Positions 16,593-24,620 of a DNA stretch of 43,658 nt are shown here, in pieces. The notes under the pieces were generated by a model, which made no database searches, was not told the origin of the DNA, and was given only the letters and a program-made list of their open reading frames with translations. Origin of the DNA: Gemmatimonadota bacterium (GTDB lineage Bacteria > Gemmatimonadota > Gemmatimonadetes > Longimicrobiales > Gaopeijiaceae); the NCBI GenBank assembly GCA_029262115.1, contig JAJCZZ010000095.1, positions 1 to 43,658 on the forward strand, read 5' to 3'. How positions within the stretch are numbered: the first letter of the stretch is position 1; each line of letters begins with the position of its first letter. Both the position numbers and the translations under genes were made by a program.

Positions 16593-19225
16593 GGCGCGGA
16601 TTTCGGCGGCTGATCGCTGCCGTGGTGCCGAGCACGGACCGAGGCGAGGTGCTCTCCGGAATGGACGAACTGTATGAGCGCCGTCGCCGGCGGCATGGGC
16701 GGATCCGTGCCGATCTGTGGTATGGGCGCCACGCGCTCGGCTTCGCTTGGCGTCTGCTGCTCGGCGGCGCCGTGAACGACTCGAAGGGTGGAGGGGGAAT
16801 CATGGAGATGGCAGTGCAGGAGATCCGAGGGGCCCTGAGGCGGCTTCTACGTGAGCCGGTGTTCGGGGGAGTCGCAGCAGCCGTGCTCGCGGTCGCGGTG
16901 GCGTCGTTCGCGACGATCTTTGCCGTGGTTGACGGCGTGCTGCTCGAGCGCCCCGGATACGACGCTCCGGACCGCCTCGTGTGGGTGTGGCGCGACTACT
17001 GGTTTCCCTTGGAGCGCGGCTGGCTGGGTGGACCCGATATCGTCAGCCTGCGAACCCACGACGACGTCTTCGAGGATGTGGTGGGAATCCAACTGGGGAG
17101 TGCCACCCTGGTGGCCGCTGAATCCGAGGATGCGCGATCCGTCAACGTGATGTTCGTCTCGGTCGGCTTCTTCGACCTGCTCGGCGTCTCCCCCGCGTTG
17201 GGCCGAGGGTTCACTCCGGGCGAGGACGGCCTGGGCGGTCCCCAGGTGGCCGTGGTGTCTCACGCCTTGTGGCGCAGCCAATACGGGACCGACCCGGCCT
17301 TGGTTGGCCAGGATATCCGCCTGGACGGACAGCCGGTCCGGGTCGTGGGTATCGCGCCGCCCGATTTCCACTTCGTCCGCCATGCGAGCCTGGGACCTCC
17401 CGCGGGCGCGGAAGTCTGGATGCCCCTTCAGACGGACCTGGCAGCCGCAGGTCTGGGCGGTTCGCTCGCCGGCCTCGCGCGGGTCCGGCCCGGGGTCTCC
17501 GAGGCTCGCCTGGAGGCTGCGGTTGACGCGGTAGCCGAAGAGATCGACGCGGAGTTCGGGGGGCGCGGCCTGGAGATGTGGTCGATTGCACTCAGCGAGG
17601 ATCTCCTTGCCGGGGTCCGCCCGGCGCTCCTGGCCCTGTTGGCCTCGGCGCTCCTCCTCTTGGCGGTCTTGGCCGTCAACCTGGCGACTCTCTTCTTCAG
17701 TCGTGCCATCGGTCGTGAAAGCGAATTGGCCGTCCGCGCGGCACTCGGTGCCGGCCCGAGTCGTTTGGTGGCCGGGGTCACCGCGGAGGCCGTCGTTCTG
17801 GCGGGGATCGGCGTCGCGGCCGGCCTGTCCCTGACCGTTCTGGGGCTCGACCTGGTCCGCCGACTGGCGCCGCCCGACCTGCCCCGGCTCTGGGCGGTCG
17901 ACCTGGACGGCTCCGTCGTGACGGTATCGGTGGTCATGGCCCTGGCCCTGGCCCTCTCGGCTTCCCTCGGGCCAGGTCTGGCCGCCGCGCGCTCCGGGGT
18001 GGCTCAACGTCTACGGGCGTCGGGGCCGCGAGGCGGTGGGGCGCGCTCGGAGCGTGTGCGTGGCGCTCTGGTTGTTCTTCAGGTGGCGCTGAGTCTCACG
18101 CTTCTGGTATCCGCGGGGCTACTGGGGCGGGCGTTCGCTCGGCTCCTGGCATCCGATCCGGGCTTTGACGCCCCGAGAGCCATCACCTTCGAACTCTCCC
18201 TCGATGGAACGAACTACCCTGACGAGGCCACCGAGGTCGACTTTGAGCGTCGTTTACGGGCAAACCTCGCGGCGATACCGGGAGTCGAGGCGGTGGGCGT
18301 GACCGACGCGCTCCCTTTGTCGGGCGCAGCCAACCAGCGGGCCGTCACGTTTCCCGGTGCCCCGGGCAACAGTGGGCAGGAGGACGAGGACTCGCCCCTG
18401 GCCGACTATCTTCGCATAGGTGTGGGGTACGCCGAGGCGGTGGGGCTCCGGCTCCGGTCGGGACGCACGTTCGGCGAGGTCGACGGGGCGGGCGCACCGC
18501 TGGTCGCCATAATCGACGATGTGCTGGCGGAACGATTCTTCCCGGGTCGCGATCCCATCGGAAGCCCGATCGTCGTTCAGGGGGATACGGCCCGCGTCGT
18601 GGGCGTAGTGGATCAAGCCCGACTCTACGACGTCCACGCGGACGACCGGGGACAGGTGTACCTCCCGTATGCGCAATCACCGCATAGCAGTCCCCATGTG
18701 GTGGTTCGCTCCGACCGTGCGGCTGCGGAGCTGTTGTCCAGCGTCCGAGGAGCGGTCCGATCTCTCGACCCGGAGATCCCGCTCTCGGATATCCGCACGC
18801 TGGCCGAGCGACGGCGTGAGGCACTCGGACAGGAGCGGCTGACCGTCGCGCTCATGAGCACCTTCGCTGTGGGAGCGCTTCTTCTGGCCGTCCTCGGCGT
18901 CTACGGCGTGGTGGCCAGCACGGTTGCCCGACGCACACGTGAATTCGGTGTGCGGATGGCCCTGGGGGCGGATGCCGGTCAGGTCTTGCGTGGCGTCCTT
19001 GCACGCGGCGTCTTCCTGTCGGTCATCGGAAGCGCCCTGGGCTTCGTCTTCGCGTACCTACTGACGCCGAGTCTCGGCGCGGTCGTGACGGGAATGGCCG
19101 CCAGCGACCCGCTGGTCTACACGGTGGTGTTTGGGACGCTGGTGCTCGTGACCGCGCTCGCGTCGCTGGTGCCTGCAATGCGGGCGGTGCGGGTCGACCC
19201 GGTCTCGGCGCTCCGGGGGGAGTGA
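16589..19225 (+). CDS. ADOP-type ABC permease (MacB core/FtsX duplicated)
   Basis: This 878-aa membrane protein of the acidobacterial duplicated orphan permease family starts with a short cytoplasmic ADOP N-domain ('MDELYERRRRRHGRIRADLW'). It continues with a first membrane helix (~85-110), a MacB-like periplasmic core, three helices of an FtsX domain ('ALLLLAVLAVNLATLFFSR'), a second core after ~500, and the final FtsX helices ('ALLLAVLGVYGVVASTVARR'; ending 'MRAVRVDPVSALRGE'). No ATPase gene is nearby, as is usual for this family. The GTG start at 16589 overlaps the padR stop (GTGA). The substrate is unknown; the family is proposed to act in export or envelope stress. Confidence 0.92.
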   Translation: MRRGFRRLIAAVVPSTDRGEVLSGMDELYERRRRRHGRIRADLWYGRHALGFAWRLLLGGAVNDSKGGGGIMEMAVQEIRGALRRLLREPVFGGVAAAVLAVAVASFATIFAVVDGVLLERPGYDAPDRLVWVWRDYWFPLERGWLGGPDIVSLRTHDDVFEDVVGIQLGSATLVAAESEDARSVNVMFVSVGFFDLLGVSPALGRGFTPGEDGLGGPQVAVVSHALWRSQYGTDPALVGQDIRLDGQPVRVVGIAPPDFHFVRHASLGPPAGAEVWMPLQTDLAAAGLGGSLAGLARVRPGVSEARLEAAVDAVAEEIDAEFGGRGLEMWSIALSEDLLAGVRPALLALLASALLLLAVLAVNLATLFFSRAIGRESELAVRAALGAGPSRLVAGVTAEAVVLAGIGVAAGLSLTVLGLDLVRRLAPPDLPRLWAVDLDGSVVTVSVVMALALALSASLGPGLAAARSGVAQRLRASGPRGGGARSERVRGALVVLQVALSLTLLVSAGLLGRAFARLLASDPGFDAPRAITFELSLDGTNYPDEATEVDFERRLRANLAAIPGVEAVGVTDALPLSGAANQRAVTFPGAPGNSGQEDEDSPLADYLRIGVGYAEAVGLRLRSGRTFGEVDGAGAPLVAIIDDVLAERFFPGRDPIGSPIVVQGDTARVVGVVDQARLYDVHADDRGQVYLPYAQSPHSSPHVVVRSDRAAAELLSSVRGAVRSLDPEIPLSDIRTLAERRREALGQERLTVALMSTFAVGALLLAVLGVYGVVASTVARRTREFGVRMALGADAGQVLRGVLARGVFLSVIGSALGFVFAYLLTPSLGAVVTGMAASDPLVYTVVFGTLVLVTALASLVPAMRAVRVDPVSALRGE

Positions 19226-19323
19226 CGGAAGAAGCAAAAGAGCGCACCGGGGATCAAGCGCCTGACCCCAGCCCGCCGAAGAGCTGGAGGCCGGTCCGGC
19301 GACCCCGCCTTCAGCAACCCGGC

Positions 19324-19692
19324 CTACCCCGCAAAATTGAAGCGCTTCCTCACCACCGCCTCAACGGGGCGTCCGTTCTCAACTGCCGGATCGTAGGTGC
19401 AGCCGCGTGCGATCTCGCGGGCGCGCTCGACCCACTGGCGATCGTCCGTCATGTGATGGCTCGACCGAACGACGATGCTGCTCGGATCCACGCTTCCGTC
19501 CGCCTGAACACGGTACCGGAGGGTAACCTTGATCGGTGCTGTGGCCGGGTCAATCGCCTCAGTGTAAGGGCACCCCAACAGTACCGGTCCGGTATCCGTG
19601 GTTCCGACCGTAGCCGGGCGACGCTCCCCAGGCGGCGGCGACTGGGCGCAACCCACCAGGGCGACCAACACACAGATTCCAAGAGCCCTCAT
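19324..19692 (-). CDS. Lipoprotein with TonB C-terminal-like domain
   Basis: This 122-aa protein has a clean lipobox 'ALVGC' (Cys15) after a short hydrophobic signal. A TonB-C type fold follows: 'VTLRYRVQADGSVDPSSIVV', then 'CTYDPAVENGRPVEAVVRKR' and a terminal FNF. It lacks the membrane helix and Pro-rich linker of true TonB, so it is a free outer- or inner-membrane lipoprotein carrying only the C-terminal domain. ATG 19692 is chosen because it places the signal at the N-terminus. It converges with the permease gene, with a 98-bp gap. Confidence 0.8.
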   Translation of the reverse strand: MRALGICVLVALVGCAQSPPPGERRPATVGTTDTGPVLLGCPYTEAIDPATAPIKVTLRYRVQADGSVDPSSIVVRSSHHMTDDRQWVERAREIARGCTYDPAVENGRPVEAVVRKRFNFAG

Positions 19693-19876
19693 TATCCCCT
19701 CCTCAGGTGACGCGCGCAGCACACATTCTTGGCGTCCCGGGGGCGTCCGCGCGTACGCCCCATCCCGTCTCCAGACGTAGAGCCCACGAGCGTCCCGACA
19801 TGTTCTTGACGGCTAATGCCGCACGTAAGCCCCGAAATCTTGCGAGTGGCGAAGCCGTGAGCAAGCGGTCCTGCGG

Positions 19877-20611
19877 TCACTCCCACCGAAACACCCTCGT
19901 GGATATGCCTGCGCACGTTACGAGCACCGCGACCAGCCCAAGGGCGCTACCCCAGTGGGCGTTCCATCCCGAGCCGTCCCAGACCCCCAGCAGGAGCGAG
20001 ACCGCGTGCGTGGTCGGAAACAGCTGGACGAGGGTCCCTAGCACCGGAGGGAGTTGGTCAACGGGAAAGAAGAGCCCGGACATCGCGATCATTGGATAAA
20101 GGAGAGCGGCGGCAAGGGGTTGAGCGAACCGGGCCGTTGGAACGACGCTGGCGATCACGAAGCCCAACGAAAGAACACTGAGAGTGCTGAGCATCAAGGC
20201 CAAGGTGAAACTCAGGAGGTTCACCTCCATCGCTCCCGGGAAGAACTGCCGCCCCGCCAGAACCAGGAGAATCAAGCCGATCACGGTGAGGACAAGCTTG
20301 ATGACTACTTGTGCGCCAAGGATGGTCACCGGAGAGAGCGGTGTCGCGCGCAAACGCTTGAGGATCCCGCCCTCTCGGTAGATCGAGATCACGGCGACCA
20401 AGGAGATCACGACGCTCACGGCAATCAGGAGCGCGGCCAGAACGGGCAGGTTGAACGGTGGAGGCTCCGAGTTGACCCGGTCGGCGCCCACCATGCGCCC
20501 AAGAACGAGGAAGATGATCACGGGAACGCCGAGCGTGGCGAACACGCCCATCGGCTCCCGTGCGAACACCTTGGTCTCGACCCAGGTCAGTTTCCAGAAT
20601 CCCTTTAGCAC
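19877..20611 (-). CDS. ABC-2 type transporter permease
   Basis: This 244-aa protein has six hydrophobic segments (~24-42, 57-78, 105-125, 133-155, 165-185, 220-240), as in ABC-2 (DrrB/NodJ-like) permeases. The family signature 'LLYPMIAMSGLFFPVDQLPP' precedes the last helices. It starts 2 bp after the ATPase gene ends, so the two make one exporter. Typical cargo of this family is drugs or lipids; the substrate here is unknown. Confidence 0.9.
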   Translation of the reverse strand: MLKGFWKLTWVETKVFAREPMGVFATLGVPVIIFLVLGRMVGADRVNSEPPPFNLPVLAALLIAVSVVISLVAVISIYREGGILKRLRATPLSPVTILGAQVVIKLVLTVIGLILLVLAGRQFFPGAMEVNLLSFTLALMLSTLSVLSLGFVIASVVPTARFAQPLAAALLYPMIAMSGLFFPVDQLPPVLGTLVQLFPTTHAVSLLLGVWDGSGWNAHWGSALGLVAVLVTCAGISTRVFRWE

Positions 20612-20613
20612 GA

Positions 20614-21531
20614 TCAGTCCCTGATCCCGTGGCCTGTGAGCTTCAGAAACACATCTTCAAGGCTCGGAACTTCCGTTCGGAACCCTCTGATTCGGATGCC
20701 CTGGCGAGCGAGCACGTGGATGACGTCCGTGACGAAGTCCTCTCCCTCGCCCTGGAGCGTGTAGGTCGCTCCGTCGCTTGCGACCGAGTGGTCGCCGAGG
20801 GCGGCCTTGAAACGGTCGGCCACTCCAGCGCTCTCGCTCGTGAACACCACTCGCCGCTCCGGGCAGTGCTTTTCCACGAGCTCCAAGGGCGTGCCTACCT
20901 CGACGACACGTCCGTGCTCGATGATCGCAACTCGATCGCAGAGACGTTCCGCTTCCTCCATGAGGTGGGTGCTCAGGATCACGGTCTTCCCCTTCGACCG
21001 AATATCGGTGACGAGGCTCCAGATGACGCGGCGGGCTTGTGGGTCGAGTCCCGTTGTGAGTTCGTCGAGAAACACCACCTCCGGATCGTGAATCAACGCG
21101 AGCGCGACGAACAGCCTCTGCTTCTGCCCTCCCGAGAGGGTCATGAACCAGGCGTTGCGTTTGGTATCCAGGCCAAGCCTGTTCAGGAGATCCGCGGTGT
21201 CGACGGTCCGTGAGTACAGCGTCGACCATAGATCGACTGCCTCCCAAACCTTGATTCTCTTATGGAGATGGGCTTCCTGGTGTTGAACGCCGATGCGCTG
21301 CCGCAGGGCGGACGCGTCTCGGAGCGGGTCCAGTCCGAGAACCGTGATGCGTCCACTGTCTGGCTTCCGGTGGCCCTCGACACACTCCATCGTGGTCGTC
21401 TTTCCTGCACCGTTCGGCCCGATGAGGCCGAAGATCTCGCCCTCATGGACCTCAAGGGACACGTCGTCGACGGCGACTGTCGATCCGTAGGTCTTTCGCA
21501 GATGTGAGACGGCGATGACGGGGGTAGGCAT
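20614..21531 (-). CDS. ABC transporter ATP-binding protein (DrrA/CcmA-like)
   Basis: This ~305-aa protein has a complete nucleotide-binding domain: Walker A 'GPNGAGKTTT' ~38-47, signature 'LSGGQKQR' ~133, Walker B 'VVFLDELTTGLDP' ~155, and the switch His 'STHLMEEAERL'. A C-terminal DrrA-type extension of about 80 residues follows. ATG 21531 is used rather than 21567 because 'VIAVSHLRKTYG' then sits at the usual distance from the start. It pairs with the permease downstream and diverges from a MerR gene across a strong dyad, which suggests that MerR controls the exporter. Confidence 0.92.
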   Translation of the reverse strand: MPTPVIAVSHLRKTYGSTVAVDDVSLEVHEGEIFGLIGPNGAGKTTTMECVEGHRKPDSGRITVLGLDPLRDASALRQRIGVQHQEAHLHKRIKVWEAVDLWSTLYSRTVDTADLLNRLGLDTKRNAWFMTLSGGQKQRLFVALALIHDPEVVFLDELTTGLDPQARRVIWSLVTDIRSKGKTVILSTHLMEEAERLCDRVAIIEHGRVVEVGTPLELVEKHCPERRVVFTSESAGVADRFKAALGDHSVASDGATYTLQGEGEDFVTDVIHVLARQGIRIRGFRTEVPSLEDVFLKLTGHGIRD

Positions 21532-21662
21532 GACAGGGAGTACTCCGCTGGCCGCATATCTCGTCACGTCCCCACATCGTCGCGCGCTGTAGCCACGTCG
21601 GCGTCGGCTACCGGCCCCGGAGGATCACCCCTGCACTTGCGTCCCACCCAACGCACCCCTTG

Positions 21663-21682
21663 CGTTCGAGTGCACCCGAACG
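21663..21682. promoter_or_regulatory. 20-bp near-perfect dyad between ABC exporter and merR (candidate MerR operator)
   Basis: CGTTCGAGTGCACCCGAACG is palindromic at 9 of 10 base pairs. It lies 14 bp before the MerR start and 131 bp from the ATPase start. MerR proteins bind ~19-20 bp dyads lying between -35 and -10 elements. A TTGCGT at 21660-21665 could be a -35, but the matching -10 is poor. Confidence 0.55.
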
Positions 21683-21696
21683 ACGAGGTTGTCGGC

Positions 21697-22095
21697 ATGA
21701 TCGGTTCTATGGGCATCCGGACGGTAGCCGAGAGGACGGGGGTTTCGCCTCATACGCTCCGCTACTACGAAGATGCTGGGCTGATGATCTCTGTTCCCCG
21801 TGACGCTGGCGGAAGGCGGGTCTACTCGGAGGACCATGTCAGATGGGTGTCGTTCCTGCTTCGCCTCCGGGAGGGTGGAATGGGCATCGCTCAGATCCGG
21901 CAGTACGTGGATCTCCTACGATCTGGAACGGACAGGGACGGTGCCCAGAGGCGGGAGATGCTTCGCGCTCATCGCGCCGAAGTCAGGTCCATGGTGGATC
22001 GCCTGACGGAGCACCTCGAAGTCCTGGATCGGAAAGTCGCGAAAGGCTGCGCGCCCAACCATTTCGATACTTCTACAGAGGGAGAGCAAGATTGA
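21697..22095 (+). CDS. MerR-family transcriptional regulator
   Basis: This ~132-aa protein has an N-terminal MerR helix-turn-helix ('RTVAERTGVSPHTLRYYEDA') and wing ('RDAGGRRVYSEDHVRWVSFL'). The dimerisation coiled coil ends near residue 120 ('RLTEHLEVLDRKVAKGCAPN'). The C-terminus is short, with one Cys and no ligand domain, as in small drug- or redox-responsive MerR proteins. ATG 21697 has GAGG upstream; 21709 is the alternative. It diverges from the ABC exporter and overlaps the SnoaL-like gene by 4 bp (TTGA). Confidence 0.9.
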   Translation: MIGSMGIRTVAERTGVSPHTLRYYEDAGLMISVPRDAGGRRVYSEDHVRWVSFLLRLREGGMGIAQIRQYVDLLRSGTDRDGAQRREMLRAHRAEVRSMVDRLTEHLEVLDRKVAKGCAPNHFDTSTEGEQD

Positions 22096-22514
22096 GTGAC
22101 GATCGGAAGTTCCCCGAGCCACGAGACGTGATTGCCGAGGTCTTCCACCTCTTCGGGGCGGGACGCCTGGAGGAGACGTTTGCCTTGATGGATCCAGATG
22201 TGGTGTTGCTCGAGCCGGGGGATCCCGAGCTACTCCCATGGGCCGGTGAATTCCACGGGCACGAGGGCGTCCGTCGGTTTTACGAAGGGCTCGGGACGTC
22301 GCTCTCGCGAATCGAGATCGACCCCGACTCGTTGTCGCTCACGGCACTCGACGGGGGTAGGGTTCTCGCACTCGGAACTGAAGAGGGTACAGTGTCGAAG
22401 ACCGGGCGGCGGTACGAGACGCAATCAGCTTGGATCTGGACAGTTCGTGAAGGGCGCATCACGCATCTGCGTGCGTTCCATGACACCGCGGCGATGGTCG
22501 ATGCTTTGCGGTGA
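22092..22514 (+). CDS. SnoaL-like / NTF2-fold protein with TTG start
   Basis: This ~140-aa protein contains 'VIAEVFHLFGAGRLEETFAL', 'PWAGEFHGHEGVRRFYEGLG', and a closing 'TVREGRITHLRAFHDTAAMV', the usual layout of SnoaL-like polyketide-cyclase-fold proteins. The catalytic role is unknown; members range from isomerases to binding proteins. The start is the TTG at 22092, overlapping the merR TGA, with GGAGAG six bases upstream; earlier in-frame starts would lie antisense to or within merR. It is co-transcribed with merR. Confidence 0.8.
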   Translation: MSDDRKFPEPRDVIAEVFHLFGAGRLEETFALMDPDVVLLEPGDPELLPWAGEFHGHEGVRRFYEGLGTSLSRIEIDPDSLSLTALDGGRVLALGTEEGTVSKTGRRYETQSAWIWTVREGRITHLRAFHDTAAMVDALR

Positions 22515-22790
22515 GGTTTGCGTGCCATCAGGGTGATCAGCCGTGTCGTCGGTAGCTTACCACGCGGGACTCGTAAAACGGAGGGTCCAGTGATCGGGTG
22601 ACCTGCCGTCGAGATTCCTCCGGCGCCTGCTCCTCGACGGAGCCCCGGCGTGTTCCGGTAACCCTTTCCGCCGTCGGCCGCATGGCGTGAAGTCAAATCG
22701 GTGCGAGACGTGGGGCCAAGGGTCGGGCGTCGCGTCAACTCTGAGTCAGGCTTCGCCAGGCTCTTTGGGAGAGAAGGAGAACGCTCCGCG

Positions 22791-23441
22791 TCAGGGGTTG
22801 ATGTTGAGCAGAAGCCCGGATCCGTCTCGCTGCGCGGAGACCTTCGTCAGATCGGGAACAAGCGCGTCGACGCCTACGAGATCTTCCGGCGAGTGTGTCG
22901 TGGTGAGTCCGACTACGCTCATTCCCGCGGCCTTCGCAGCCTCGATGCCGGCAGGTGCGTCCTCGAAGACGACACACTCAGCCGGTGCGACCCCGAGGGC
23001 GGCCGCGCCGGTGAGATAGCCTTCTGGAGAGGGCTTCCCCTCGTTGATCTCGTCAGCGGGCACCAGGCGAGCCGGTGCCGGGAGGCCCGCCCAGTCGAGC
23101 CGCCGATTTGCGAGTCTGCGCACTGCGGACGTGACTACAGCCCACCGACCGGAGGGGAGGCACGACGTCAGAACCAGAGCACCGGGGATCGCTTTGATGC
23201 CCTTGCGGTCCGCTAGCTCGGCGGACTCAAGCCAAAGGAACTCGACATCGGGATCGAGGTGGGGAGCGATGATCGCCAGGGTGTCGCGCGTGCGCCGACC
23301 ATGCGCCGTTCTCAGCACCTGGGCCGCGTCAAATCCATGGATTTGTGACCAGCGACGCCAGACCCGACGGACAACTGGCGTGGAGTCGACGAGGACACCG
23401 TCCATGTCGAAGAGGATCGCGGTGGCCCGCAGTTCACTCAT
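22791..23441 (-). CDS. HAD-superfamily (subfamily IA) phosphatase
   Basis: This 216-aa protein has motif I 'ILFDMDGVLVDST' with nucleophile Asp12 and acid/base Asp14, motif II 'VVTSA', motif III Lys in 'INEGKPSPEGYL', and motif IV 'VVFEDAPAGIEAA'. The helical cap carries 'HGRRTRDTL', as in sugar-phosphatase and glycerol-3-phosphatase (GPP1/YfbT-like) enzymes. It probably dephosphorylates small phospho-sugars or polyols in the cytosol. It is monocistronic and convergent with the SnoaL gene across about 275 bp in which I see no clear terminator. Confidence 0.9.
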   Translation of the reverse strand: MSELRATAILFDMDGVLVDSTPVVRRVWRRWSQIHGFDAAQVLRTAHGRRTRDTLAIIAPHLDPDVEFLWLESAELADRKGIKAIPGALVLTSCLPSGRWAVVTSAVRRLANRRLDWAGLPAPARLVPADEINEGKPSPEGYLTGAAALGVAPAECVVFEDAPAGIEAAKAAGMSVVGLTTTHSPEDLVGVDALVPDLTKVSAQRDGSGLLLNINP

Positions 23442-23616
23442 GCCTACTCGGTGGGTGCGTTCTAACTTCTTGGGATTCTGCTGCGGACCTGCCGGTCCAC
23501 GTACCCATAGATTACACGCTCACTGGCTCACCCGTCCACCGGCGGCAGAAGGCGTCCCTTGTGGACGCCGTGCCAAAGCGACCGCCCCGCCCGGATAAGC
23601 CACCCACCTGTCCGCT

Positions 23617-23646
23617 CCGCAGTAACAATTCCTTGTTAGCGTGCGG
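23617..23646. other. Composite hairpin at the toxin 3' end (attC-like or terminator)
   Basis: Inner stem TAACAA-ttcc-TTGTTA (23623-23638) and outer stem CCGCA/TGCGG with a small asymmetric bulge. The toxin remnant's TAA lies inside it. The GCTAACAA and TTGTTA halves resemble the outer boxes of integron attC sites, but the central arms are missing. It could equally be a simple terminator without a T-tract. Confidence 0.35.
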
Positions 23647-23946
23647 CCCGCCATCGGTCATAGTCTTGCCGTTGGTGAATCAGCCCCAAGATCACGACGT
23701 CCACAGTCTCGACGAAGACACAAGGCGGGAGGGCTCAACCAACAGCTCCCGGACTGTCCGGTCCCCTCGCTCCGGTACGACTCGGCCACGCTCGCACATC
23801 GTTTCAAGCGTGGCAGCGGCCACCGGAAGCCGATCGAGCAGAGCCCGCGCGGCCTTCGGTGCCTCCTCCGCGACGTGGCCAATGGCCTCCTCGAGCTCGC
23901 GGTGGGCGCCACGGCTCCAGACTACCCGGCGGTGCCGAGCAGCCAC
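23636..23946 (-). pseudogene. RelE/ParE-family toxin, frameshifted
   Basis: From GTG 23946 the frame reads 'MAARHRRVVWSRGAHRELEE' and 'RTVRELLVEPSRLV', the N-terminal two-thirds of a ParE/RelE toxin. It then loses the family pattern and stops. The expected end ('VETVDVVILGLIHQ', 'RQDYDRWRAAR', TAA at 23636-23638) lies in another frame; the break is near 23712-23722. A one- or two-base indel therefore inactivates the toxin. It overlaps the antitoxin by 25 bp, as expected for a co-translated pair. Confidence 0.75.
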
Positions 23947-24119
23947 TTCTTCCTCATCTCCTCGGCTACCTGCTCGTGCGGGATCGTGCGACCAGCTTCG
24001 GCGTCCGCCAGGCCACGCTCAACCGCCTGGACCACATACAGATGGTACAGCACGTCATCGATTGAGCAGTCGTCAGGTAGGCGCTTCAGAAGGTCGCGAA
24101 CCTGTTCCTTTGTCGTCAT
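23922..24119 (-). CDS. Type II antitoxin
   Basis: This 65-aa protein contains 'MTTKEQVRDLLKRLPDDCSI', 'DDVLYHLYVVQAVERGLADA', then 'EEMRKKWL', typical of small antitoxins encoded before RelE/ParE toxins. It has no obvious ribbon-helix-helix; the first half resembles antitoxins with a short helical domain. The ATG at 24119 has GAGAGG about 8 nt upstream. The cognate toxin is frameshifted, so this gene may be a relic, or may still neutralise related toxins. Confidence 0.75.
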   Translation of the reverse strand: MTTKEQVRDLLKRLPDDCSIDDVLYHLYVVQAVERGLADAEAGRTIPHEQVAEEMRKKWLLGTAG

Positions 24120-24434
24120 GGCAATGCCTCTCATTGAACTCGACCCAACTGGTACCCCGGGACCACCTCTCGGGTCAACCCACAGGCTGAGTTGCGTCCC
24201 GCCCGTCGTCGGTCTCCGACGCACGCTGACCAAGGGTTTTCACCTGCACGATCACCACCCCAATTGGCGATTGGGCTGCGCCCGCCGCAACCCATCTCCC
24301 CTCGTGAGCCGACCATCCCTTGCAGAACCCATCGAATTCAACGGTGTTGCGCTCCGCAACCCAAATCCGAGACCGATGCAGGGCGCGGGACTGCACCGCC
24401 CGCCTGTGGCCCGCCCACCATTGATTCCACCCCC
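24120..24434. other. Intergenic region between antitoxin and tRNA terminator
   Basis: About 315 bp without a convincing gene. It should hold the toxin-antitoxin promoter. A short dyad CCAAT-tggcg-ATTGG occurs near 24261. No duplication of the tRNA 3' end (attachment-site scar) was seen. Confidence 0.4.
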
Positions 24435-24472
24435 AAAAAGCCCCCGACACCCATCTCTGGGCGCCGGGGGCT
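24435..24472 (-). terminator. Rho-independent terminator of tRNA-Asn
   Basis: On the minus strand, AGCCCCCGGCGCCC-agaga-GGGTGTCGGGGGCT followed by TTTTT: a 14-bp GC-rich stem (two non-Watson-Crick pairs), 5-nt loop and T-run, 22 bp after the tRNA 3' end. Confidence 0.9.
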
Positions 24473-24494
24473 CCTTGGCACGTCCTCGAACTCA

Positions 24495-24568
24495 CTCCGG
24501 GGGTGGGACTCGAACCCACGACCCTCTGATTAACAGTCAGATGCTCTAACCAACTGAGCTACCCCGGA
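24495..24568 (-). tRNA. tRNA-Asn (anticodon GTT)
   Basis: A 74-nt cloverleaf. The acceptor stem is TCCGGGG/CCCCGGA, the D arm GCTCAGTTGGTTAGAGC, the anticodon stem TCTGA/TCAGA around loop CTGTTAA (anticodon GTT), and the T arm GTGGG-TTCGAGT-CCCAC. Discriminator G is as in other bacterial tRNA-Asn. CCA is not encoded. Confidence 0.97.
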
Positions 24569-24620
24569 AAGGCTCCCCTTTGCTGGGGAACCCTAAATAA
24601 GGAGACGGGACTTCGGGGTG

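Noticed and set aside
16847-18007. 386-aa minus-strand frame
   Set aside because: Antisense to the first ADOP permease; Gln/Arg-rich shadow.
23617-23646. Genuine integron attC site
   Set aside because: Only the outer-box resemblance is present; there is no central arm, integrase or further cassette. Kept as a hairpin only.
24120-24568. Integrative-element attachment scar at tRNA-Asn
   Set aside because: No repeat of the tRNA 3' end and no integrase gene was found within the window.
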